A stretch of 5,251 nucleotides of DNA from Paenibacillus sp. UBA6285 (lineage in GTDB: Bacteria > Bacillota > Bacilli > Paenibacillales > Paenibacillaceae). The stretch covers positions 11,441 to 16,691 of the forward strand of contig DJUJ01000214.1 of NCBI GenBank assembly GCA_002438345.1, given 5' to 3'. A program made the translations under genes and the position numbers. The notes beneath the pieces are model-generated. The model did no database searches, was not told the DNA's origin, and worked only from the letters and a program-made list of their open reading frames with translations. This document shows positions 1 to 5,251 of this stretch, in pieces; within the stretch, counting starts at the first letter, position 1; every line of letters begins with the position of its first letter.

Positions 1-693
1 ATGAGCGACCCGACACAGCTCGATCCTTGGAGTTTTGAGTACGATTATTTTGAAAAAATTCTTACAAAACACGGACCTTATTTTAACAATTTCCATTATA
101 GTTGGCTAAATTTCATTACAAGCAATGTATCTTTACCTAAATCTTTACTCGAAAAATCCGGATATTTCAATGAACAATTCGAGGGGTATGGATGGGAAGA
201 TTGGGAGCTTGGTTTTCGGTTGTATAAGGAAGGGGCATATTTTATCCATGATGATGAAGTAATCAATTATCATCAGGAACATCCAAGGCCAGCTGATAAT
301 TTTGATCAATCACGTAAAAACTTTATGAAATTTGTTCAATTGCATCCGGGTCCAGAAATTCAATTAATAGTGCTTGACATGATTCCACACCGAAGAGAAA
401 TGGTGGTCATCAATGAGTATTTAACAGATATTTTGAGATTACAAGCCATTTATACAGAAAAATTTAACGTATTCTATCAATTTATACTCTATGTTCTTGA
501 AAAACTCTGTTATATGCTTTCATTAAGTGCAGATATCTTTATGCCGCTGCCCGACAACATTCTTGATACAAACATTATGAAAACTGCAGAGTCAAAATTA
601 GAGGCGGAGGAGATCAGAAAGTTAAATACATTTCCAAGACTTATGGAATTATACGATTTATTATATGATTTTGTTACGAAAGAGGAATCTTAA
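1..693 (+). CDS. Glycosyltransferase, family 2 / galactosyltransferase-like, C-terminal part (5' partial)
   Basis: Reads open from the first base to a TAA stop, 230 codons. The key motif is GYGWEDWELG at residues 62-71 (W65-E66-D67), preceded by LPKSLLEKSGYFNEQFEG. This is the C-terminal acceptor/catalytic block of GT-A enzymes of the Glyco_transf_7C type, where the WED aspartate/glutamate pair supplies the base; the NYH near residue 91 is the usual following histidine. The N-terminal half of the fold, with the nucleotide-binding DDGS and DxD motifs, is missing, so the ATG at position 1 is most likely an internal methionine and the true start lies to the left. Residues 130-230 form a helical tail without recognisable motifs. 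No signal peptide or clear membrane segment is seen, so it is probably cytoplasmic or membrane-associated, adding a sugar to a surface glycan. It converges on the minus-strand operon and is noticeably more AT-rich (about one third GC by eye), suggesting a different origin. Donor and acceptor are unknown. Confidence 0.8.
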   Translation: MSDPTQLDPWSFEYDYFEKILTKHGPYFNNFHYSWLNFITSNVSLPKSLLEKSGYFNEQFEGYGWEDWELGFRLYKEGAYFIHDDEVINYHQEHPRPADNFDQSRKNFMKFVQLHPGPEIQLIVLDMIPHRREMVVINEYLTDILRLQAIYTEKFNVFYQFILYVLEKLCYMLSLSADIFMPLPDNILDTNIMKTAESKLEAEEIRKLNTFPRLMELYDLLYDFVTKEES

Positions 694-709
694 TATCCTA
701 TCAGAAGTA

Positions 710-783
710 TGTTAATGATCCCCATTAAGCAGAAGTGCTAGACCTAAACGGTTTACACGAATGCTTGAAGGGGATCATTTACA
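710..783. repeat. 74-bp imperfect palindrome with TG...CA ends (MITE or IS-end candidate)
   Basis: The outer arms TGTTAATGATCCCC (710-723) and GGGGATCATTTACA (770-783) are inverted copies matching at 13 of 14 positions. Pairing continues inward: AAGCA (727-731) with TGCTT (762-766), then GTG plus TAGACC (735-737, 739-744) with GGTTTACAC (750-758), leaving a 5-nt loop at 745-749. The whole element can therefore fold as one long hairpin. It sits between two convergent genes, 16 bp after one stop and 37 bp before the other. Neither flank carries a T-run, so it is not a textbook intrinsic terminator. TG...CA ends with a GATC-containing repeat recall IS21-family termini, but that link is from memory and unproven. 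No flanking target duplication is obvious. Confidence 0.6.
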
Positions 784-810
784 CTGTCTAAAAGTCAGAT
801 TATTTTCAAA
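773..810. repeat. Two degenerate direct repeats spaced 25 bp
   Basis: GATCATTTACAC (773-784) is followed 25 bp later by GATTATTTTCAA (798-809), matching at 9 of 12 positions. The first copy overlaps the right arm of the palindrome. Multiple short repeats near the element ends are known for IS21-family elements as transposase-binding sites, so this gives slight support to reading the intergenic region as a transposon-end relic. The match is short and in AT-rich DNA, so chance is a real alternative. Confidence 0.3.
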
Positions 811-819
811 CCGAATAAG

Positions 820-1851
820 TCAACTTTCCATCCAACTAAATTGTGATAAATCTCCAAGGATAAATCGCCCTTTAGCAAAAGGTTCACCGGAGCCCGATAT
901 GCATACTTTATCTCCTAAAATACTACTGCTGATGATTGACTTTCCAGTTCCACTAATGGTAATATCCCGGAGCAAAATACTGTGATCGATGATGCAATCG
1001 TCCAAATGGGTGCCAGACATTATGGAAACATAAGGCCCGATGGTACAGTTCTCCAACCTGCATCCGGGGCCGATGATTACCGGCTCATGAAGTATACAGT
1101 TGATGAGGGTAGATTCAGAAGAGATCACATTTCCCCCTTGGCAGACGTCATCCATCATCCAGATGTTAGCCTCAAGCCATCGCTCTGTATTCCCGACATC
1201 GGAAACATTTTGGTTGGTAGTAACGAAAGCCACCTTGCTGTTCCGATCAATTAACCGCTGTATCGCATCCGTTATTTCAAGTTCTCCCCGTGCAGAGGCT
1301 GTTAAATTACGGATCTGATCAAATATCCCGGATTTAAACGCGTAGACACCGACTATAACCAGATTGCTTTTCGGGTACAGAGGTTTCTCCACCAGTCTTA
1401 CAATCTCATCGCCGTTAATTTCGGCAACCCCGAACTGCTGCGGATTGGCCACTTTCGTTAGTAGGATACAGGCCTCTGCCGTAATCATCTGATCCATTAG
1501 CGGACCGAGCGGCTCCTTGACTAGGTTGTCACCAAGCATAAGAATAAAATCGCTACCCTGAATAAAACCTTCGGCTACAGCAACGGCATCGGCTATCCCT
1601 TTCGGTTCGTTCTGGTATAAATAAGTCAGAGTAACGCCGAACTTTTCTCCGTCGCCGGCCTCCTCGTAAATCATTGCCTCTTGGGAAGGATGAATAACGA
1701 TTCCGATATCACGTATTCCTTCATTTGCGAGCTTTTCAATTTCATAAAATAGAATCGCTTTGTTGGCGACGGGAATCATCGTTTTCGGCCTGGATAGCGT
1801 GAACGGTCTTAAGCGTGAGCCTTTTCCTGCACAGACGATTAACCCCTTCAT
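820..1851 (-). CDS. Long-form glucose-1-phosphate thymidylyltransferase-like sugar nucleotidyltransferase
   Basis: A 343-residue protein predicted to condense a sugar 1-phosphate (probably glucose-1-P) with dTTP or another NTP, giving an NDP-sugar and pyrophosphate in the cytoplasm. The N-terminal Rossmann-like domain (1-230) shows the signature GKGSRLRPFT at 9-18, PKTMIPVANK at 22-31 (K23), LGDN at 106-109 (metal-binding D108), QFGVAE at 139-144, VEKP at 154-157 and RGELEITDAI at 188-197. Residues 240-320 carry hexapeptide-like repeats of a left-handed beta-helix, and the end FILGDLSQFSW fits the long RmlA/StrD form (about 350 aa) rather than short RmlA (about 290 aa). The family's WxDTG around the second metal aspartate is altered to VSDVG (D218 kept). 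The ATG at 1849-1851 matches the family N-terminus MKGLI, but its Shine-Dalgarno (GAAGGG at 1854-1859) lies only 2 nt away. Translation is probably coupled to the small ORF whose TGA overlaps this ATG. It is the last gene of the operon, with no rmlB/C/D trio beside it in the window. Exact sugar and base specificity are not certain. Confidence 0.85.
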   Translation of the reverse strand: MKGLIVCAGKGSRLRPFTLSRPKTMIPVANKAILFYEIEKLANEGIRDIGIVIHPSQEAMIYEEAGDGEKFGVTLTYLYQNEPKGIADAVAVAEGFIQGSDFILMLGDNLVKEPLGPLMDQMITAEACILLTKVANPQQFGVAEINGDEIVRLVEKPLYPKSNLVIVGVYAFKSGIFDQIRNLTASARGELEITDAIQRLIDRNSKVAFVTTNQNVSDVGNTERWLEANIWMMDDVCQGGNVISSESTLINCILHEPVIIGPGCRLENCTIGPYVSIMSGTHLDDCIIDHSILLRDITISGTGKSIISSSILGDKVCISGSGEPFAKGRFILGDLSQFSWMES

Positions 1852-1991
1852 GACCCTTCATTCCCATTTTCGGACTGGACGCCAGTATTTCCCAACCAAA
1901 AACCCCCATATGGCCTGTTATATTTGACAGTTCTGGCCATTATTTTCGCTTCATTTAGATTGTCTGCACAGGTCACTGAACAAATATTCAT
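1848..1991 (-). CDS. Small 47-aa ORF coupled to the nucleotidyltransferase (possible glycosyltransferase relic or leader peptide)
   Basis: An ATG at 1989-1991 opens 47 codons ending in TGA at 1848-1850, which overlaps the ATG of the nucleotidyltransferase by four bases (ATGA). A near-perfect Shine-Dalgarno, AAGGAGGG at 1998-2005, sits 6 nt before the ATG, the best ribosome site in the window. The peptide starts MNICSVTCADNLNEAKIMAR and continues with a Tyr/Gly/Trp-containing stretch (YNRPYGGFWLG) and a Gly/Asn/Glu-rich end. It is neither hydrophobic nor a signal peptide, and it has three cysteine or near-cysteine positions (C4, C8). The first 20-25 residues resemble the N-terminus of some glycosyltransferases (MNICTI...A+.MA.S pattern, from memory), so it may be the 5' stub of a deleted transferase gene. 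Alternatively it is a translated leader that feeds ribosomes to the poorly initiated gene downstream. I do not recognise it as a named family. That it is translated seems likely; its function is unknown. Confidence 0.55.
   Translation of the reverse strand: MNICSVTCADNLNEAKIMARTVKYNRPYGGFWLGNTGVQSENGNEGS
1874..1886. other. Small hairpin ahead of the nucleotidyltransferase start
   Basis: ACTGG (1874-1878) and CCAGT (1882-1886) form a 5-bp stem with a 3-nt loop inside the end of the small ORF, about 22 nt upstream of the nucleotidyltransferase ATG. Ribosomes translating the small ORF would melt it. It could add to translational coupling, but a stem this short may be chance. Confidence 0.25.
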
Positions 1992-2054
1992 AAAGCTCCC
2001 TCCTTAATGAAATCACCAACTCTTCTAATCGTTCTAATTACCTCAATCCTTTAT
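1992..2054 (-). other. 63-nt gap between GT2 stop and small ORF
   Basis: This is the only real gap inside the operon. It contains the Shine-Dalgarno of the small ORF. I see no convincing -35/-10 pair and no hairpin with a T-run, so read-through transcription from the upstream genes is the simplest reading. Confidence 0.5.
1998..2005 (-). promoter_or_regulatory. Strong Shine-Dalgarno of the small ORF
   Basis: On the minus strand AAGGAGGG precedes the ATG at 1989-1991 by 6 nt. It is the main reason to believe the small ORF is translated, since the alternative, the nucleotidyltransferase, lies 140 nt further on and has its own weak, badly spaced site. Confidence 0.75.
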
Positions 2055-2789
2055 TTATGTGAATTTTTGTTTTCTTTTGGACGTTTCAAGCAAGAATTTC
2101 TGTAATTTGCCACGGTACTTAGCCTGGACGTAAGCTAGCTCCACTTCTATTTTCTTGCTATTCAAACGTGTTCCCATTCCGTCATGCCATCGGTAGTACA
2201 CAAGCGTCTCGTTTAAGAATGGGAAAGAATATCCAGCTAATATAGCCCGATACCAGAAATCTAGATCTTGTGTATAAAGAAGTTGCTCGTCAAAGTACCC
2301 GATCTGATCAAACAACTCCCGCTTCATCATCACTGTGCATCCATTCACAGGATTAGCGTTCAGAAAACAACGGTGAAAATCAGGCAAAGACGGAAAAACG
2401 GATGCAACGGCAAACTTTGTCATCACCCCCTCCCCGTTAATATAGTTAAAGTTGGTATGCGAGATATAAGCGCCCGTCTCCATCATGAACTGTACTTGCC
2501 TAGCGCTCTTGTGGGGCTGATAGAAGTCATCGGAACTGAGCCAAGTAATATAATCTCCCGAAGCATTTCGAATTCCATAATTGAGCGCGCTGGCCGTACC
2601 CCCATTAGGCTTGCCGAGATAACACACACGATCATGAAATTTACGAATTTTCTCAGAATGAAGGGTAGATCCATCGTCTACTACAATAATTTCAATCGGC
2701 TGATAGGTTTGAGCTAGTGCACTACGAATCGCCCGTTCTACATAGGAACAATTATAAAAAGGAATGATGATAGATACTTTAGGCTTCAT
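2055..2789 (-). CDS. Family 2 glycosyltransferase (GT-A fold)
   Basis: A 244-residue inverting GT2 enzyme expected to transfer a sugar from a nucleotide donor to a glycan at the cytoplasmic membrane face. Visible motifs: KVSIIIPFYN at 4-13, IIVVDDGS at 34-41 (D38, D39 bind the nucleotide), NGGTASALNYGI at 62-73, WLSSDD at 83-88 (SDD as the metal-binding DxD equivalent), MMKRELFDQIGYFDE at 154-168 and TQDLDFWYR at 173-181 (D175 in the catalytic-base position). Only the catalytic domain is present, with a basic C-terminal tail (SKRKQK) and no membrane helix. The start at 2787-2789 is preferred over an in-frame ATG at 2862-2864: the family begins at this Met, it overlaps the upstream TGA as ATGA, and GGAGG at 2800-2804 lies 10 nt away. 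The upstream 25 codons merely read through the end of the previous gene in another frame. It is cotranscribed with the SDR genes, so it probably uses one of their sugar products. Donor and acceptor cannot be told. Confidence 0.88.
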   Translation of the reverse strand: MKPKVSIIIPFYNCSYVERAIRSALAQTYQPIEIIVVDDGSTLHSEKIRKFHDRVCYLGKPNGGTASALNYGIRNASGDYITWLSSDDFYQPHKSARQVQFMMETGAYISHTNFNYINGEGVMTKFAVASVFPSLPDFHRCFLNANPVNGCTVMMKRELFDQIGYFDEQLLYTQDLDFWYRAILAGYSFPFLNETLVYYRWHDGMGTRLNSKKIEVELAYVQAKYRGKLQKFLLETSKRKQKFT

Positions 2790-3733
2790 GATGTCCCCCC
2801 CTCCAATCGAAAGTAATCTATAATATCGACAAATGACTGCAGGTTTGGAATTTCCGGTCTCCAATTGTGAACAGGAAATTGCTCTGGCGTAACCGACTTC
2901 CTGAACGTCTGCGAAGATGGCTTTCCTTCCGAATCCCCTTGCTCACTCCATGAGATTGGTACAGAGCAGGAAGCAAGTTGTACCATTGATAAGGCTACTT
3001 CATACAAGGTACGCTCTGTACCGGAGTCGATCTGATAGGTTGCTCCAGACTGACCCATAGAAAGTAGAACTGCGTATGCCCTCACGGCATCACGAACATC
3101 CAGAAAGTCGCGCCGTTCCGTTCGGGAAGAAAGGATGAACGGCGTTAACTCTTCGCCTCTTTCCAGTCCGGCGATATGCCTACCAAGAAGCGAGCAAAAG
3201 CCAGTAGATGGTCCGGGTCCAATCAAATTGCTTGGTTCGGCGATTATAACAGACTGTCCGAACAGTGCAGCCCAGGAAAGAGCCCCGGCAGATTGAAGGC
3301 TCTTGCTTAAACTGTAAGGATGCCCTGGACGATATGGCGGCTGGAGAGGGAAACTTAGGCGAGATCCTACCACAAGAATTCGACAAGAAGGGGAATGACG
3401 AAACGCATTCAGCAGGTTAAGGGTAGCCATAATGTTAGATTCCATATACAACAATGGTTTTTGCCAAGCTTCCGGGACAGAATTTTTGCCGCCAAGGTGA
3501 AGCACATAATCAGGTACAATACTGTGGAGCGTTTCTTCAAGCTCGGTGCTGTCCAGCAGATCGCATGCATAATAGCGAATACCTTCGGACTGCTTTTTAG
3601 TTGTTTTTTTGCGAACAAGAGCCACCACATTCATGCCAATCGAGCTGAAATAGGCACAGGCATGCTGTCCTGTAAATCCAGAAGCACCGGTAATCACGAT
3701 TGTCTGCTGTGGTTTTAAGCCCCCTTCATCCAT
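2786..3733 (-). CDS. Extended SDR NAD(P)-dependent sugar epimerase/dehydratase/reductase
   Basis: A 315-residue short-chain dehydrogenase/reductase of the extended, NDP-sugar type. The Rossmann cofactor motif is TGASGFTGQH at 15-24, followed by CDLLD at 57-61 (adenine-contacting Asp) and HLGGKNSVPEAW at 79-90, which parallels the HLAAQS.V..S stretch of GDP-mannose dehydratase/Rmd enzymes. The catalytic YxxxK is Y140-SLS-K144 with S124 (VVGSRLS) as the likely third residue. EPSNLIGPGPSTGF (166-179) and RRDFLDVRDAVRAY (207-220) are substrate-domain signatures. It most resembles GDP-4-keto-6-deoxymannose reductase (Rmd)-like enzymes, but an epimerase role is equally possible from sequence alone. 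Initiation at 3731-3733 is supported by AAGGAG at 3742-3747, 8 nt upstream. It overlaps the preceding RmlD-like gene by 19 bp and the following GT2 gene by 4 bp. A G7 run sits in its last codons. It lacks the cupin tail of FnlB/CapF. Confidence 0.82.
   Translation of the reverse strand: MDEGGLKPQQTIVITGASGFTGQHACAYFSSIGMNVVALVRKKTTKKQSEGIRYYACDLLDSTELEETLHSIVPDYVLHLGGKNSVPEAWQKPLLYMESNIMATLNLLNAFRHSPSCRILVVGSRLSFPLQPPYRPGHPYSLSKSLQSAGALSWAALFGQSVIIAEPSNLIGPGPSTGFCSLLGRHIAGLERGEELTPFILSSRTERRDFLDVRDAVRAYAVLLSMGQSGATYQIDSGTERTLYEVALSMVQLASCSVPISWSEQGDSEGKPSSQTFRKSVTPEQFPVHNWRPEIPNLQSFVDIIDYFRLEGGTS
2795..2801 (-). other. G7 homopolymer at the SDR/GT2 junction
   Basis: Seven consecutive G on the coding strand encode the two glycines near the SDR C-terminus and adjoin the GGAGG ribosome site of the next gene. 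A one-base slip would alter only the last few SDR residues and abolish its TGA. It would also change the Shine-Dalgarno to ATG spacing for the GT2 gene. No evidence of actual variation is available. Confidence 0.4.
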
Positions 3734-4542
3734 ATTTTCAGCTCCTTCATCATCAGCGGATAATCTGGGAGCGAGTAGTCCATATCCATGCGTGTTGATA
3801 AGAGCGTCCGATCTTGAACTGGAGTATCACTTGCAACTACATCTATTTCTTGAAGCCCCCAGGTATCCTTGAACAAAAGTAGCAACTCATATTTGCTGAC
3901 CGGTTTCGGATGGGCAAGATGGAGGATCCCAGAGAGGGGGGACAGCATGAGTACACTGATCGCCCTCGCCAGTTCCAACGTCGTCACGCCATTCCATAAC
4001 ACATTGCGGTATCCTTGAACCCTTCCTTGCTGCTGCATGAACCAGTTCAGCAGACCAATACCTTCGAGACGAATCTCGGGCCCGATGATCGAGGTACGGA
4101 TGGTCAAGTGTCCGGGAGCATCGACCTCCCCAATTGCTTTGGTTAATACATAGGTGCTAATGCCGTCGGGAAGATCGGATTCGCTGTAGCTACCTCGGGT
4201 TCCCTCAAAAACGCAATCCGTGCTGATATGGATCAATCTCGCACCAATCCGGTCGGCGGCACTGCGGAGCTTGTGCGGGAGGAATCCGTTGATATGATAA
4301 GCATCAAAGATATTCTGGGCCGCAAACTGATTCAGGATACCAATGGCATTGATAATAATATCCGGTCGAACAGTCTCTATCGTATGCTCCACAAGACGAT
4401 CATCGAGTGCGTCAAGAACTAGGCCATTTTTATCCTTGGGATTTCGGGTAGTATAGAAAACCTCCACATTGTTCCGGCGCTTAAAAAATTCCACCAGCAT
4501 ATGTCCGGCCATACCGTTCCCACCAAAAATTAACAGCTTCAT
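3715..4542 (-). CDS. RmlD-like SDR reductase (NDP-4-keto-6-deoxy-sugar reductase, WbvR-like)
   Basis: A 275-residue SDR of the RmlD substrate-binding family, which reduces the 4-keto group of an NDP-4-keto-6-deoxy sugar with NAD(P)H. Motifs: GGNGMAGH at 7-14 (cofactor loop), INAIGIL at 64-70, HINGFLPHKL at 83-92, HISTDCVFEG at 105-114 (STDYVFDG in RmlD) and the catalytic Y131-VLT-K135. The stretch RTSIIGPE...GLLNWFMQQ...NGVTTLELA (149-192) is, as I recall, characteristic of the subgroup paired with UDP-GlcNAc 4,6-dehydratases (WbvR in UDP-L-RhaNAc synthesis) rather than with RmlB/RmlC. The length fits, and there is no C-terminal cupin domain as in FnlB/CapF. The ATG at 4540-4542 overlaps the dehydratase stop as TAATG, with GGAGGA at 4551-4556 placed 8 nt upstream. 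The direct junction with the dehydratase supports a two-step reaction. An ordinary dTDP-L-rhamnose reductase is the alternative, but no RmlB or RmlC is seen here. Confidence 0.83.
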   Translation of the reverse strand: MKLLIFGGNGMAGHMLVEFFKRRNNVEVFYTTRNPKDKNGLVLDALDDRLVEHTIETVRPDIIINAIGILNQFAAQNIFDAYHINGFLPHKLRSAADRIGARLIHISTDCVFEGTRGSYSESDLPDGISTYVLTKAIGEVDAPGHLTIRTSIIGPEIRLEGIGLLNWFMQQQGRVQGYRNVLWNGVTTLELARAISVLMLSPLSGILHLAHPKPVSKYELLLLFKDTWGLQEIDVVASDTPVQDRTLLSTRMDMDYSLPDYPLMMKELKIWMKGA

Positions 4543-5251
4543 TATAGAAATCCTCCACGCTGCAATATATCTCTGATTTCATCTTTAGAAATTAAATACT
4601 GGTCAGAACTGAAACTGCTGAAGGTGACGGGAGAGAATCGCTGGTAACGCTCCTTCAATTCAGGCATATCTAGCGTCGGCAGAATGACAAGGTACTGCTC
4701 ATCGTAAACAACGGTAGATCTGCTCTCAAAATCACTCATCAAAATTTCATGGATTTTTTCACCAGGACGGATGCCCGATTCAACAATACTTACACGTTTC
4801 CCAGAAGCTTCAATTAGCACCTCTGCTAAATCAATAATCCGACAAGTCGGCATTGTCATGACAAATATCTCACCGCCCACACTGACCTCCGAGGCTTTGA
4901 ATAGCAACGTAACAGCATCACGCAGTGTGAAGAAGAAGCGAGTCATTTGCATATTGGTAATCCGTACCTGTCCTTTGTCCTTGATCTGTTTCATGAACAA
5001 ATGCACTACGCTGCCGTTCGTCCCTAGCACATTACCACCCCGTACAGTTACGAACCGAGTTCTTGCACCAAGCAGGTTCGCATATACGAACAGTTTCTCA
5101 CCGATCGCCTTGGTCATACCATAGAAGTTGGACGGATTGGCGGCTTTATCGGTGGAGATGTAGATGGCCTTCTCAACGCCGTTTGCAATTGCAGCTTCGA
5201 TAACATTTTGAGTACCTACCACATTTGTTTTGAGTGCTTCATAAGGCTTGC
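4542..5251 (-). CDS. Nucleotide-sugar 4,6-dehydratase, PseB/CapE/FlaA1-like (5' partial)
   Basis: Open from the right edge, 235 residues to a TAA stop. The frame continues upstream of the GTG at 5220-5222 with KPYEALKTN, which matches the family's PxEA.KTNV.GTQNV, so that GTG is internal and about 100 N-terminal residues including the cofactor glycine motif are missing. Counting from that GTG: YISTDKAANPSN at 21-32 carries the TDK catalytic pair, followed by Y34-GMT-K38 as the SDR YxxxK. MTRFFFTLRDAV at 93-104, GGEIFVMTMPTCRIIDLAEVL at 116-136 and GIRPGEKIHEIL at 149-160 are the C-terminal signatures of inverting 4,6-dehydratases. These convert UDP-GlcNAc to a 4-keto-6-deoxy intermediate, usually with C5 inversion. 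The soluble single-domain form lacks visible membrane helices, unlike long CapD types, although the missing N-terminus prevents certainty. The usual RYGN is RGGN here. It is coupled to the RmlD-like gene by a 1-bp overlap. Confidence 0.85.
   Translation of the reverse strand, partial: KPYEALKTNVVGTQNVIEAAIANGVEKAIYISTDKAANPSNFYGMTKAIGEKLFVYANLLGARTRFVTVRGGNVLGTNGSVVHLFMKQIKDKGQVRITNMQMTRFFFTLRDAVTLLFKASEVSVGGEIFVMTMPTCRIIDLAEVLIEASGKRVSIVESGIRPGEKIHEILMSDFESRSTVVYDEQYLVILPTLDMPELKERYQRFSPVTFSSFSSDQYLISKDEIRDILQRGGFL

Noticed and set aside
1..3. ATG as the true start of the left glycosyltransferase
   Set aside because: The protein would lack the whole nucleotide-binding half of the GT-A fold. 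A truncated gene cannot be excluded, but the window edge is the simpler reason.
710..783. Intrinsic terminator shared by the convergent genes
   Set aside because: The hairpin is long and partly irregular, and neither 3' flank has a T-run on the relevant strand, so I list it as a palindromic element instead.
982..1318. Plus-strand open frames opposite the nucleotidyltransferase
   Set aside because: They are antisense shadows of a well-supported gene, have no ribosome sites I can see, and show no recognisable protein motifs.
1910..1940. ATGGCC...GGCCAT inverted repeat as an operator
   Set aside because: It is only 6 bp per arm with a 19-nt loop and lies inside the small ORF rather than in a promoter region.
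1924..1946. Plus-strand TTGACA as a promoter
   Set aside because: No acceptable -10 hexamer lies 16-18 bp downstream, and the direction would be antisense to the operon.
2790..2864. Longer GT2 protein starting at the ATG at 2862-2864
   Set aside because: The extra 25 residues lie inside the SDR gene in another frame and resemble no GT2 N-terminus. The ATG at 2787-2789 has the family start, a ribosome site and an ATGA overlap.
3604..3610. A7 run on the coding strand of the SDR gene as a programmed frameshift site
   Set aside because: The SDR reading frame is intact across it with conserved motifs on both sides, so no shift is needed.
5220..5222. GTG as the dehydratase start
   Set aside because: The frame stays open to the window edge and the upstream residues (EALKTN) are conserved in the family, so the gene is cut by the window.

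Overview
The window looks like part of a cell-surface polysaccharide or glycoprotein-glycan locus from a low-to-mid-GC Gram-positive bacterium of the Bacillota. A Paenibacillus-like member of the Bacillales is my best guess. The reasons are strong AAGGAGG/GGAGG ribosome binding sites, tightly coupled genes, the enzyme types present, and a GC content near one half in the main operon. Genus assignment is inference only.

Layout: positions 1-693 (+) hold the C-terminal part of a family 2 type glycosyltransferase. It is visibly AT-rich and runs in from the left. Positions 694-819 are an intergenic stretch between convergent genes. They hold a 74-bp imperfect palindrome (710-783) with TG...CA ends, possibly a MITE or an insertion-sequence end. 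From 820 to the right edge everything lies on the minus strand as one compact operon. In transcription order it contains: a CapD/PseB/CapE-like nucleotide-sugar 4,6-dehydratase (start beyond the right edge); an RmlD-like SDR reductase; a second extended SDR enzyme; a GT2 glycosyltransferase; a 47-codon small ORF not previously apparent because of its size; and a long-form glucose-1-phosphate thymidylyltransferase-like nucleotidyltransferase. The joins are TAATG, a 19-bp overlap, ATGA, a 63-nt gap and ATGA. No promoter or convincing intrinsic terminator is visible, so the promoter should lie to the right of the window.

Working together: the dehydratase plus RmlD-like reductase resembles the first two steps of UDP-L-RhaNAc/UDP-L-QuiNAc synthesis (WbvB/WbvR type) from UDP-GlcNAc. 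The third SDR probably reduces or epimerises another keto-sugar. The nucleotidyltransferase would supply an activated hexose, and the GT2 enzyme would transfer one of these sugars to a growing glycan. No classical rmlB, rmlC or WecB-like 2-epimerase is present here, so the final sugar cannot be named. The least ordinary items are the small ORF translationally coupled to the nucleotidyltransferase and the palindrome at the convergent junction.
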